A DNA stretch of 64,000 bases from Tricholoma matsutake (lineage: Eukaryota; Basidiomycota; Agaricomycetes; Agaricales; Tricholomataceae), in contig AP026539.1 in NCBI GenBank assembly GCA_026075535.2, forward strand, positions 10,664,001-10,728,000, in the 5' to 3' direction. Positions within the stretch are counted from its first letter, which is position 1. Every line of letters begins with the position of its first letter. Shown piece by piece: positions 45,998 through 58,700 of the stretch. The translations under genes and the position numbers were made by a program. The notes below the pieces were generated by a model. The model was not told the DNA's origin and ran no database searches. It saw only the letters and a program-made list of their open reading frames with translations.

Positions 45998-46262
45998 TGT
46001 AAGCATGGCTTACATAACACCATTGATATCTATTTGTACACGACTCCCTTTGGACTATATAGGTTAGCACATATATGGTTGGATTCATTTTCTTCCTTTT
46101 CCCCGAACTCTACCTTAATACTCTGCTTTTCTTGTAACGTCTCTTACTTCTAATTACACAGTGTTATCTTGTTATTTGCGTAATTAGCAGTGAGTGTTCC
46201 ATTATTCTTTTCCCTCCGCATTCCCCAGTGTTTCCTATTCCCCATTAAGGGATAGGTTTCCA
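45998..46262 (+). repeat. R5 5' LTR
   Basis: Starts TGTAAGCATGG and ends GGTTTCCA. ACTATATAGG (about 46055) is a TATA-like sequence. Direct repeat at 51750-52015. Confidence 0.93.
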
Positions 46263-46313
46263 CTTTTTTTTTAACATCAATCAATGCTGTGTTATCGTGC
46301 TAAGCGATAAACA

Positions 46314-49300
46314 TTGCATGACAGTAGAACACTGTCTCAGACGCCGTCAGTCCATATCCCCCTTACTACTCGTAGTAGGACAAGGGAAAATGCTCTTACA
46401 CCTAACGCCGCTGATGCTGCATCTCCACTTGTTGCTGCACCTGTCACTATGAACAACGTGCTATATTTCAATGCCGCTGACGCCGCACTTTTGTCTCCTC
46501 TCACTCCAATCAGCTCAAATGCCTCACATTCTTCCACTCGCTCTGTGTCACCGTCTATCCGCTCAGACAACACACACACATCCACTCATTCTGCACCATC
46601 GTATACCAGCTCAAACGACATGCATACACCCACTCGTTCCCTGCCATCGCCTACCAGTTCAAACGACACGCATACATCCACTTGTTCCATATTGCCACCC
46701 CCATGTAAACCTCGCCACAAATGAGAGTCTTCATCATCTTCAGATGACTATCGTGCAGTACCATCAATAACAACAGTGTCTTCCAATACTGCTACCACTA
46801 TCTTGAGTCTGAACAATGGCAAATGCCCCATGGTCTCTGCAGGGACTATGACACCTGAGTTGCTTCACCGATTTGAACACCACACTTGCGGATACCTTCA
46901 GAACAAAGAAGGTCTCAATCCAAAAAATTTTGTAGATCACATTGTATACTCTTTCAAAGACGCCCTGTTCTCGGATTGGTATCAGTCCCAACAAGAGCTC
47001 CTGTCTACATTGTCCTTCAATGACTTCATGATAAAGGTCCACGCTCGTTGGTTGCCCAAACGTTGGCAACAAGAGCTTGCCCAAAAGGTTTGGTCTACCA
47101 AACAGAATAAAACTCCATTCTCCGATTTCATAGACTCCTTGTGCCGTGATAATCTCTTACTCAAAGGATCCCAATTCCACCCTTCACCTTCTCAGTTATG
47201 CACTCAGATTGAATCGAACATCTCCCCAGAACTCACCGCTGCCTTTGACCATTGGAAGGATAATCATGACTCCTCTGACGATGAAGCTAACAATGTTGAT
47301 GCTGATGCTGCGGTGGCCGCTAAAGCTGCTGCAGATGCATTGAGAGCAGAGGCAAGACTGCAATCATTTGTCGACACGTTGATGAAACTTGATCAAAAAC
47401 TCATTGAAGATAGGACTGCTCGCAAGCATGATGCCGAGGAGGCTGCAAGGAGCTTGAAATGCTCCAGCTCCACTGTCAGTCTTGCTGATGGTGCTCATCG
47501 TGCTCCCTATTCTCGAAACCAGCCCACAACAAATGGTCGTGCTCAAGTGTCGACTTCAAACTCACGCCCTCCTAAGTTAACTGATCACAAAAGAAAATAC
47601 CTTGAAACCTACAATGGGTGTAAGAAGTGCTGAGGGTTTTACATGCCTGATGGTCATCCTTGCAAATTCCCTACTGGTGAAGGGTATGTTGAGCGATTGA
47701 TGATGACAGTTAATGACGCTCGCAAACATATCAAATTACCTGCCCTGCCCATGCCTTGCGATGAACAAATGACTACTGTTAATGCAGTTAACATGGGATC
47801 CACGAGCAATGCATACAACTCTGCACCTCCTCAACCCAACACCGCACCTCCTGCACTCCCTGTCACTGCATTTTTAGGGATGTCAACATATCCTATCATG
47901 TCCATCTACCCACCTAATGAAAGCTCAATCCTGGGTGGTGGTGATAGCGATCTGTCTTGCGACTCGAATGATTTGGTGAGCACCCATGTTCCTTTCCTAA
48001 GTCCCCACTTTGTATGGGAATGTGCTGTGGATAGCCATGATGTTTCTGTGCCTTCTCATATTGATGTCTCAGCTCTAATTGACCATGGTTCCCCAGCAGT
48101 TCTGATTGAAAGTTCCTGGGTCTCTCGTCTATGCTTGAAAACTTGTGCCTTACCTTCTCCATTTCCCATTTCTGGTGCATTCTTCGATGATAAGACCGCC
48201 TCACCCACCATCACTCTTACACACTGGGTGAAGCTCAAACTGCATGACCGTAACAATTATTATTCAGCACAAACTGTATGTGCCCTCGTTGCTCCTCATT
48301 TATGCCATCCAATTATTCTTGGACTGCCCTTCCTTTCTCATAACAACATTGTAGTTGATGCACATAAAAAAACCGTGATTGATAGTGTATCCCACTTTGA
48401 CCTACTACACCCTAGCCCGCCTGTAATTGCTACAACAAAATTTAAATTGCATGATACAAAAGCGCAGGATAAGAAAAATGAAGTAAAAAACCTTTGAAAA
48501 CTTTTGATCAAAGAACTCAAACAAGTTTGCTTGGCACGCTGGCCGTTAGTGGATGCAAGATGCAGACAGGTCAATGGAATAGATATTTTCTCCGCTATCA
48601 GAATACATGTAGAGCAACTAGCTGCAAATGCAGAGCTTGAAAGGCTCGGTATAAAAGTCAAAAAAACCTACACTGATGTCTTCAAACCTATTCCCCATGT
48701 CAATGAAATGCCTGATGAGGTAGTTTGTAAAATTAAATTGAAAGATGTGAGCAAGACAATTACCACGAGAAGTTACTCATGTCCACGTAAATTCTGTGAA
48801 GCTTGGGGCATCTTGATACAATGGCACTTGGATGCTGGTCGTATCCAACCTTCCTCTTCTGCTCATGCTTCTCCTGCATTCCTCATACCGAAAGCTGATG
48901 CCTCAGATTTACCCTGCTGGGTCAATGATTACCGCCAACTAAACAGCAACACTGTTACAGACTCGCACCCACTGCCACGTGTGGATGATATCCTGGCGGA
49001 CGCTGGACGAGGGAAGATCTGGAGTAAACTCAATATGACAGATAGCTTCTTCCACACAAAAATGGACCCAGAAAGCATCACTCTGACTGCAGTGACGACT
49101 CCCCTCGGCCTATATGAGTGGACTGTAATGCCTCAGGGACTACGGAATGCACCTCCTGTCCACCAGCACCGGGTGACTAATGCCTTACGATGCTACCTGG
49201 GAATATTTGCCCACATTTACTTGGATGACATTATTATCTGGTCTAACTCTCTTGAAGAACACACGAGACACATCGAGCTGATCATGAATGCACTGCATGA

Positions 49301-51616
49301 ATCCCAACTTTACTGCAACCCAAAAAAATCGCAGTTCTATTTAACAGAATTAATCTTCTTGGGTCACCGCATCTCTCAGGCAGGAATCAAAGCTTGCTCT
49401 TCCAAAGTCGATAAAATTCTAAACTGGCCTATTCCTACATCAGCAACAGATGTCCACAGTTTTCTAGGTCTTGTATGATACATTGCCACATTTCTCCCCC
49501 ATCTGGCAGACCATACCATGGTGTTAACTCCTTTGACTACTAAAGAGTGCAAGAAAAATTTTCCAGTCTGGATGACTGAACACCAGGCTGCCTTTGATGG
49601 CATAAAAGCTCTTGTAGTGAGTCACGAATGCTTAACAGTTATCAACCACACCGCTCCTGGAGACAACAAAATTTTTGTGACTTGTGATGCGAGCGACTGG
49701 AGAACAGGCGCAGTACTGAGCTGGGGCCCATCTTGGGAAACAGCCCACCCCGTAGCTTTTGATTCCATGCAATTGAAGGATGCACAAAAAAATTATCCAG
49801 TCCACAAAAAAGAAATGCTTGCAATTGTGCATGCTTTAAAGAAGTGGCACTCCGACCTTCTAGGTTCTCAATTCTATGTGTACACGGATCACCGTACACT
49901 AGAAAATTTTGATACCCAAAAAGACCTGTCTAGGAGACAGGCCAGGTGGATGGAACACCTGTCTCAATTTGACATGAACATTTACTACATCCATGGTGAG
50001 GATAACACCGTCGCCGACACTTTATCTCGTCTGCCAGCTGACACAGCAGACAAAGTGGCTGAAGACATTGATGTAGCAGACTCCCTGCTGTGTTGGGAGT
50101 GCTGGCAAGGAAAACCAAACACCTTTAACGCCATTCTCACTATCTCTGCAGACAAATCATTCCTTGCAAATGTCTGGAAAGGATACGAACATGATGAGTT
50201 CTGCCAAAAACTGTCAAGTGTTGATGCTGGAATGCCAGGCATTCATTTGATAAACAAGCTTTGGTACTTGGGAGACCACCTCATGATTCCTAGATATGGC
50301 ACACTTCGTGAAGACCTCTTTAGGCTAGCTCATGACTCGCTCAGCCATTTTGGTGCAGACAAATCATATGCTAGCATCAGGCAGTGCTACTACTGGCCTA
50401 ATATGCAAAGAGACTTGGAAAATGCTTATATACCTGCCTGCACAGAGTGCCAGCATAACAAAAGTGGCACGTCAAAGGCAAAGGGACCACTACATCCCTT
50501 ACCAATCCCTGAATCATGAGGCGATTCAGTATGCTTAGATTTCGTGGGACCCTTGCCCAAAGATGAAGGCTTCAATTGCATTTTGACAGTAACTGACAGA
50601 CTTGGGTCTGACGTACACCTGATCCCAACATGGACTGATATCTCTGCACAGAGACTAGCAGTGATGTTCTTCAACGAATGGTATTGCAAAAATGGTTTAC
50701 CGCTAGAACTCATCACCGGTCGTGATAAACTATTTGTGTCTAAATTTTGGACAGCATTGCATGTGCTAACAGGTGTACATTTGAAAATGTCAACCGCATA
50801 CCACCCTCAAACTGATGGTGCGAGTGAATGCACAAACAAAACATTGAACCAGTGTGTTCACTTCCAGGTTGAATGCAACCAAAAAGGTTGGGTACAAGCC
50901 TTGCCAGTCATCCGCTTCCACATGATGAACTCTGTAAATGCTTCAACGGGGTTTCCGGGTTTTCAGATCCGCATGGGCTGAAGCCCCTGCATCATCCCTC
51001 CTTTGGTGCTGGAATCATGTTCAGAAGAGACTTCTGACATAGCATTATTTCCCAGATTGAGGAAGACGTCACTGAGGCTAAGGATGCCTTGATAGGCACC
51101 AAAATTATGCAGGCATTTTTCGCAAACAAATCTTGTGGCCCCGAGGATGTATATCTCGTCGGTGACAAAGTAATGCTAGCGATGCTACACTGCTGTGGGG
51201 AATACAAGGCAGGAGATAAATCTAGGGTCGTGAAATTTTTCCCTTGTTGGGATGGCCCTTTCTCTGTAACCAAAGCATTTCTGGAAACATCTTCTTACAC
51301 CCTACATCTACTGAACTCCCCTGCCATGTTCCCAACGTTTCATGCCTCTTTGCTAAAGAGGCACATCAAGAACAATGTGGAACTTTTCCCTTCCCGTGAA
51401 CTCGAAAAACCTGGCCCAGTGATGACCAACAATGGCCTGGAAGAATACCACATCGAGAAAATTGTGGACGAAAGGAAAAGAGGACGTGGATATCAATACC
51501 TCATACGTTGGTCTGGATACTCGGAAGGCGATGATCTTTGGCTACCACAACGAGAACTGGAAGACTGTGAAGTGCTCAACCGGTGGAAAGCTAGTAGGGC
51601 AGAGGAAACGCGGTAG
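46314..51616 (+). pseudogene. R5 gag-pol polyprotein
   Basis: One frame from about 46314 to 50981 and, after a frameshift near 51040, to TAG 51614-51616. TGA stops at about 46722, 47631, 48495, 49476, 50517 and 50979 all replace a likely Arg (LV-R-YIATFL, ES-R-GDSVC). Order: Ser/Thr-rich start, Gag core (46850-47250), Cys-rich CKKC..FYMPDGHPCKF, protease ALIDHGSPAVLIESSW, RT with intact HIYLDDIIIW (about 49214-49243), RNase H VTCDASDWRTGAVLS and YTDHRTLENF, integrase (SHFGADKS..YYWPNM, ITGRDKLFVSKF, QTDGASECTN), chromodomain YLIRWSGYSEGDDLWLPQ (about 51500-51550). The start codon is unresolved. One strand of stops aside, domains are well kept. Confidence 0.88.
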
Positions 51617-51749
51617 CTTTTTCCCACTGGGTTTTTTTAATGCACCCGTTGTATTTGGTTGATGTGGTGTTTCACTTACAATTTTTGGATGATAGTACTC
51701 ACAACATTTCTTGGGTGGTCCCCCGTACACTTTTTTAAGAGTGGGAGGG

Positions 51750-52015
51750 TGTAAGCATGGCTTACATAACACCATTGATATCTATTTGTACACGACTCCC
51801 TTTGGACTATATAGGTTAGCACGTATATGGTTGGATTCATTTTCTTCCTTTTTCCCCGAACTCTACCTTAATACTCTGCTTTTCTTGTAACGTCTCTTAC
51901 TTCTAATTACACAGCGTTATCTTGTTATTTGCATAATTAGCACTGAGTGTTCCATTATTCTTTTCCCTCCGCATTCCCCAGTGTTTCCTATTCCCCATTA
52001 AGGGATAGGTTTCCA
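51750..52015 (+). repeat. R5 3' LTR
   Basis: Direct repeat of 45998-46262, followed by AGTGC. Confidence 0.93.
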
Positions 52016-52020
52016 AGTGC

Positions 52021-52212
52021 CTCCGACACATCTATCTGCCAATCATATGCAACTAGTCCCTCATCCCTCTTGGTGAATTCTGCACACAACTTCACGGACG
52101 TGGCCACAGATTGGTAGCCCCACATTTTGAAGGCTTCTTCCCATGCTTTCTGCAGATTGCACGTGGATTGTTCAATGTTGGCCTTATATGATGCAAAGTG
52201 CAATGCCATCAC
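52021..52212 (-). pseudogene. RecQ-like helicase, N-terminal exon
   Basis: From ATG 52212: MMALHFASYKANIEQSTCNL, then WGYQSVATSVKLCAEFTKRD and YDWQIDVSEA. Removal of R5 and one AGTGC copy joins this to LLLGLDCSVIAGTGAGKT in frame, confirming it is the start of the RecQ-like gene. Confidence 0.72.
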
Positions 52213-52324
52213 ATGATGTTGGGCTCCAAGAATAGCAATTCACATCCAGTAGGCAGGACAATGTCGAACATCAAGACGCCTCAATGGAGGAAGAAAATGA
52301 TGGATTTCAACATTTTTGTCACAG

Positions 52325-52344
52325 TGTGACCTGAGCCCACCCCT
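52325..52344 (-). repeat. Inverted 20-bp motif, right copy
   Basis: Exact reverse complement of 24090-24109, about 115 bases upstream of the RecQ-like start codon. Directly beyond it is a T-tract. Confidence 0.6.
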
Positions 52345-52384
52345 TTTTTTTTTTTTTTTTGGATTAAGGATTTATTCCTTTTTT

Positions 52385-53750
52385 AAAAGGGTGCCCAAAC
52401 ACAATCCCCTGGAAGTAGGCTACACCTAAAGAACCCTCCTCATCAACAAGCACCCAAACCGCTACCACACCCTCTCAAGCTTGCAGGACTGGCTGATGTG
52501 CTTCCTCCCACTACAGTATTCTATACTTCCCAAGCCCGCTGAGCACTGAGGCTTCCAGCTGTCAGCAAGCTGCATAGTTGGTGTATGAACACGGGATCGA
52601 TCATGGGAAGGCTTAACTTGCACCTGTTGGAAAAGAAAAAACGATCGTGGTTAAACAAATGACCCTTGCCTTTACTCTGCAGTTCCACCCCCCATCCCCC
52701 TCAACCGATACTCCCCCTGTTCCCCATCTATTCCACCCATGGTATATATGTCTGCAGTCCACCCCTTGCCAATGAAGTCCCAAGTCAAGTATGCCAATGC
52801 TCTCCCAATAGGGTGTGGGCCATGCAGGGACGGTCCTATGATTGGCCATTGGCGACCTTCTGCTATTGGTCTTCCTCCCCAAAGGTTGTAGGTCTCTACC
52901 CAATCGACAATGGATTGTGCCCTTGACACAAGGCCAAGGTCTGCGCTAAGCAGAGCTGGTGGCGGTACGCCGAGGCATCAAAAATGGTGCCTGAGTTGCA
53001 TTGAGGGTAAGATGGATAGCAGGGCATTCCTGCCACCAGCGAGAGCATGTGGGGTCCACCACACAAATCGTCGTGATGAACTCCGATAAGATAAAATGAA
53101 GGGGTAGTTTATAAAGGATGACAGCTCGAGCCATGAGAGAGGCCCGACAGTGATTAGTGAGGAGGTGTTAGGTAGAATAAAGCACAGTCATAGTGGGGGC
53201 ACCGAATTCCCATGACCGGATGGTGGTGGTTAAAGATCAAGAAGCGGTGGAGCCCACCCCTTACAACCAAAGTGCACCAGACGTTATAGGGCAGGAGCTT
53301 GCGAGTGTTTCGTTCATATTTTTTTGCCTCCGACTTCAAACCCAGCTCGGACCGGTGAACAACCGGTCTCCTACAACGAGCATCCTATAACGTCGGGAAG
53401 GAGACTAGCATACTGTGGGAAGGGGTGCTTGTCACAATCAAAACACACTGGTCCCTCATTGCAGCCAATGATAATCGTTTAACTATGTTCTTTATTTCAT
53501 TTTCCGACATGCGCAAGTAAGCACTCCCCATGATCGATCCTTAGTAAGTTAGTAAGTTAGTTCGTACACCAACTATTCAGGTTGCTGACAGCTGGAAGCT
53601 TCGGCGCTCATGCGGGCTTTGGAGGTATAGAATTACTCACCTTAGCGCAAGCGAGTAGTGGTTCGGGTGCATGTTGATGAGGGGGGTTCTTTAGGTGTAG
53701 CCTACCTCCGGGGGACTGTGATCGAGCACCTTAATTTTTTGTGTATTTGG
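52385..53750. mobile_element. Non-autonomous element with ~220-bp inverted repeats
   Basis: About 52395-52615 and 53520-53740 are imperfect inverted copies: GTAGGCTACACCTAAAGAAC, GCTTCCAGCTGTCAGCAA and GGATCGATCATGGG occur in both, in opposite orientation. The 0.9 kb between them shows no gene. Exact ends and target duplication were not found; a T-tract lies at the left end. Its right end is about 240 bases before the aminopeptidase start. Confidence 0.65.
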
Positions 53751-53988
53751 CCCTACGTGGATGACCAAAAAAGAAAAAATGTCAACGAGCGGGCTTATCG
53801 GCCCGGCGAGTGATGTCACGGTCCAGTCCACCTCTTTTCTGTCCTTCACGTTCGATATATTGCTATGGTGAGCTTCTGACGCCGTGAGGCCAGTTTACTA
53901 GTGACATAATTTCATTGTAAGGATTTGATGAGGACCTCAAGTACTTGAGTGACGCCTGTCCGTTTGACTTCTTTTGTCATACAGTTCT

Positions 53989-55393
53989 ATGTATCATGTG
54001 GCACGACCGACTTTTAGTTGGAGCTCGAGGATCATCCGCCAAAATTGGAGCCATTCCAGACATTTCAGCAAATTTTCGACGCATAGACAACAGTTTGCGG
54101 GAGACGACTTCGGCTTTGGTGATTACAGCGTAATTTTGCCGGCTGAACCATACGTTTTTGGCGTATCACATATTATACCTCGAAACGTACCTCCAAACAT
54201 CGCACGACCATATTACGCGATTGCGGGATCCTCCAATGACGCAGATAAATTTCCGACGGACAAAGACGACGGAAAGATCGTGCTAGGCGGAGAAGCAGAA
54301 TTACGCCTTCGAGAAGCAGCAAAACTGGCCAAGAAAGTGAGGGAGCATGCCAGGAAACTTGTGCATGTACGTCAGCATCGTAATTCTATCGAATAAAGTC
54401 TATAAAGGGTTCACCTGGTTGGCAAGGTTGGCATCACAACAAATACCATTGATGCGTCAATACACGACTTCATCCTCTCGCATTCTGCCTACCCCTCCCC
54501 ACTCCACTATTCTCAATACCCTCGTTCGTGTTGTACTAGGTCGGTCCCAAAGGGTCGAATTTAAGGTTCTTCTTGTGACACTATCTTGCAGTGTTAACAA
54601 TATAATTGCCCATGGTATACCTGACGAGTAAGTGCAGTCATTCTTTGAATATCACAGCCGAAGATAACCATTAACGAACAGTCGACCCCTGGAAAACGGT
54701 GATATTGTAAATATCGACATCACAATTTTTCTAAATGGCTACCATGGAGATACTTCACAAACCTTTCTTGTCGGTGATGTTGTTAGTCTTCCTTCCTTGA
54801 ATTCTGCTGTGTCTATCACATATTTGCATAGGACCACCAAGGTATAGAGCTTGTCAAAAAAACTCGTCAAGCACTTCAAGTCGGAATACAAGCATGTGGT
54901 CCTGGCCGCCGATTCAAGGGGATCGGAAAAGCAATTCACGACCTTATCCGACACCATCCATTCTCAGTGTCATCACAATTTACTGGCCATGGGATCGGCA
55001 CCGTCTTCCACAAACCACCGTGGATCCTTCATCATGGTATGTCCCTGAACCACTTTGCTTTCTTCTGATATCGATTTAACTGCCAGTCAATGATGAACCG
55101 GGAGTCATGGTGCCGGGTGACTGTTTTACTATCGAGGTATGATTCTAGTTACCAATCCATGATCTGAAAAGTGGTTGAACAACATGCGAGTAGCCCTGCC
55201 TAGTTCAAGGTTCGAATCCACGAGGCTGGATTTTTCCTGATGGCTGGACTGCGTCTACGGAAGTATGGATTTGTCCTAATAATCATCTGTCTAATCTTAC
55301 GATTGTTTTTCATTCAAGAATTGTGCTCGTAGCGCCCAAGCTGAACATATGGTGCTGATTACTGAAGACGGCGCGGAAGTGCTCACAGAGTAA
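53989..55393 (+). CDS. Methionine aminopeptidase type 1, mitochondrial-like
   Basis: Removes the initiator Met from nascent proteins. Eight inferred exons: 53989-54366, 54427-54539, 54592-54627, 54682-54781, 54832-55036, 55087-55136, 55194-55262, 55319-55393; all introns GT-AG; sum 1026 nt, 341 residues. The first ~45 residues are rich in Arg/Ser/His with no acidic residue, as in a mitochondrial presequence. All expected active-site residues are present: His171 (IAHGIPDD), metal ligands Asp188 (NIDIT), Asp199 (HGDTSQTF), His262 (FTGHGIGT), Glu294 (FTIEP) and Glu326 (AQAEHMV). Type 1 follows from the length and lack of an insert domain. It is probably the organellar enzyme (MAP1D-like). No in-frame stops, in contrast to the repeats to its left. 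Confidence 0.93.
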
Positions 55394-55751
55394 AAGGGCT
55401 AAAGGCTATTGATTGTCATACTTTTCTCGGATCTACATTCATTGAACAAGCTTACATTCTCACTAGCTCCAATTATCTTATGTAAGGGATTTTCCAACAA
55501 CCCACCATGGCCGTACCTCTTTTTTTCTTTCCTTTCATTGCTTTGCTTGTTAGATTGACTGGGTCGGGTACTACTAGTGAGTACGTATCTTGTGTAATGT
55601 CATAATTACGATTTCTCGGTGCCCCTACGCGTGATAATGAGATGTCATCCTGGAGGTGAATACAACTATCAACTGCAGGACAGAATTAAGACGCTATTAG
55701 GTACAAATGCAAGACTATACTATGTACAGACTAAGTATTGTTCAGCAGCGC
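55394..55751. other. Intergenic region between convergent genes
   Basis: 358 bases shared by the 3' ends of the aminopeptidase and BRR2 genes. No gene is visible; a pyrimidine-rich stretch lies near 55520-55545. Confidence 0.6.
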
Positions 55752-58700
55752 TCAGGATCCATCTTCATCACTATCCATATCTTCATCGCTATCGCTCTCT
55801 TCTCCTTCAGCGACCTCTATGGGGTCAAGGCCGATATCGTGATCTGCCCCAATGTAGGAATCGCAAATGACATACAGCTTGAGGGAATGGGTGCCTTTGG
55901 GTAGCGTGAACTCGAGCTTGACGGAAAGGCTCTTGTTGACTGTCACACGCTTGATAACAAGTAATTGACGACTTGCAGCGTCTCCCACGACGAGCCACCA
56001 GTTGGGCATCTTTTTGGAAGGATAGAAGGGGGCAACGACGTTTTGGTCATCACTTTCGTCGTCTTCGTCTACATCCCGTGCAAGTGCGACTTGAAGAATA
56101 ATAGGAGCTCCAGCAGTATAGTCTCCTTTCACCAGTTCATGCGTGACGTCCAACGTGGGGTAGGAGTTGACAAACGTAGCAACATCTCGCCTACGAGTAT
56201 ACGCGTAAGCTGGAACCAAATCTAGGATAACGAAAACCCTTACATCTGTACAGGACTCATCTGTAAAAGCTCGTTACGTTTGTCATCTTCCATTTCCATA
56301 ACATCGTATACGGATTCGATCCCGGCCTGCTTGCAGCGTTTAATGACCTGTAGTAGTAGTAAAGTTACGAGTGAGTTTTAATAATAGTCTCAAGGATAGG
56401 GGGCTTACATCAGACTCGAAATGGGGGATCTGCTTCAGTGGAGAATCCGTCTCCCACATGGCCTGTACACACATTTGTGACAGGTCCATTGCACCCAGGG
56501 CGTTCAGCCATGCATTCGAGGACATCACATCGACACATGCGGACAGTAGATTGAGTACTTTCTCAAGGACAAGCACTTGATCGGCCGCGAGATCGGGCGG
56601 CAGTTGTATTCGAGAGAAATGGGCTTGTAGAAGGAGGAAAGTCTTGAAATGCGGTGCTTCGAAATCAGTGCGATCAAGCTTAACAGGCACACGGTCGTAG
56701 ATGCGACGAAGCAGGGAATCTTCATGGTGGCGAATAGGAATGGTCTCGAACTCGGCTGATGACGATACCACCTCTAGAAGACCTTTGAGTTTCGTACGCT
56801 CTTTGAGTGAGAGCGTGTACACCTCGACGGTGACATCTAGGTTGATGGTCAGACAGGAATGGGAATTACCGAAACGCAGACAACACGTACAAGAGATATT
56901 GTAGTAAGCCGCGATCATGCCCAGGTTCAGAGCAGAAACATCCATTTCATCCTCTGTAATGACCGATCAATAGAAGGCATGACGAGCAGAACAATGCGAG
57001 CGTACCAATTGTGATACACTTAGAATTGACGAGATCATTCAAAGTGTTTTCCACAAGCTCCGAGAGATGGTCCGACAGGTGTTGATGGCTGACGTTATGG
57101 AGATTGTAATAATTGGGATTTTGGGTCATACGTCGATAGAAGTACGTCCACGTCAAAATATCCTGTTCAGAAGCATTAGGCTCTCAGAAGAAGAGATAAA
57201 ATCAAAACTCACCATAGCATCCTGCTTGTTTTCAATGGTCTTCACCGCGATTTCGGCAAGGAAATAATCATGCAAAAGATGGGTCGGAAGATGAGACTCA
57301 ATTGGCAAACCTTCTGCCAAAAACTTCTTATAAAAGTCTTTTCGCGTTTGTTGACACATGAGCACACAACGACTACGTTCATCCTCTCTTGGCCGACAAG
57401 CACGACCCATCATTTGAAGAACGTCCATGACCGGATAGTCGATGTAACGATGCTCCTTGCCTTCGTAGTACTGGACACCCATGATGATCACCATGTAAGC
57501 TGCGACAGGCAGACTCCACACAGTGTCCTGATTGAAGAATAAATGAACATCATGAGACGGAACTGGCTAACAAAGACACACCTTGGAAGCCACCAACACC
57601 TGAATGGCACCAGATTCAAATAAACGTTGCACGATTCGCTTGTCCTGGGGATCGAGGGCCTCGTGGAAATAACCAATGCCGTGCTTGAGGGTCTCCACGA
57701 GGCCTTCATCATGAATGTGATTAAGATGAGGCTGTAAGTCCTCAAGCTCGATGTTCAAGAATCGGTCGGATTTGTCGTCGGCGGAGCAATGTGTAAGTAT
57801 ATCATCAACGCTGAGCCGGCATTGTCGGCGCGACGGAACAAAGATAATGACGGGTTTCGTTGGTGAGTATTCCATGATAGCCAAGTAAGCAGGTTTTGAC
57901 ATTGCGATCAGAAGGGAAGGGAAATGTGGTATTGTGAAGGACTGTAGATGTATATCCATATCCAAGGGGCGGGCACTACAACAGGATGAGCAGGTGCATG
58001 ACAGCAATACATCGTTGCGCATACCTGGGCGAGAAATTGAAAATAGCATGAGAAGGTGCACCCATCCAATCCCCAAGATCGCGTGCGTTGGCAAGCGACA
58101 CTGCACAAGCGACGATACGCGTCTTAACTTCCGTTTGAGCAGAAACATATCTCGTGCGGGAAATTATCACTTCGTAAGTTGGTCCCACTTCACCACCGAC
58201 GAGCTGCACTTCATCCGCGATGAGGAGACCAACATTTTGCACGTTCTTGCGCTGTCGCCATCGCCTAGAGATAATGTCCCACTAGTGGAAGGTCCGATTA
58301 TGAAGCGATGATAGTCCAGAACTAAAATACGCACCTGGGTTGGCGTACAGACAATGACATCTCCTTTCTCAAGAAGACGCAAATCGGCACTAGTCTCACC
58401 CGTCAAGCTAACGATCTCCTTGCCTCCTTGTAATTTCGAGAATTTCGCACGCCACTCCTTCACTCGTGCGTCAACCATCTCTTGATAAGGTTCGATGCAA
58501 ACCGCTCTGGGTTGTTCGGTTTTACTCCACAGACGTAACAGTGCAAATTCGGCGCAGATCGTTTTCCCGCTTCCAGTAGGAGCTCCAATGAAGACATTCT
58601 CATCCGATGTGTAAAGGGCCTGGAAGACTTGGGTCTGGATTTTATTGAAGGTCTGGATCGTGGACGAATAGATTTCCTCAAATTCCTTGTTGTGTAGCGC

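Larger units (their letters stand above)
45998..52015 (+). mobile_element. R5, chromodomain Ty3 retrotransposon
   Basis: A 6.02-kb element with 265/266-bp LTRs (45998-46262, 51750-52015) and a perfect 5-bp duplication AGTGC (45993-45997, 52016-52020). It split the RecQ-like gene between VSEA and LLLGLD. It has a single long gag-pol frame, unlike R1-R4. A tract GAGTGGGAGGG precedes the 3' LTR. A short element with short LTRs and no accessory gene. Confidence 0.95.

Noticed and set aside
2890..51616. Possible alternative genetic code or programmed TGA read-through in the element genes
   Set aside because: TGA stands at conserved Arg, matches CGA decay, and the BRR2 and aminopeptidase genes use the standard code with no internal TGA.
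55203..55222. GGTTCGAATCC, a tRNA B-box-like word
   Set aside because: It lies in exon 7 of the aminopeptidase, coding for QGSNPR, and has no A box or cloverleaf.
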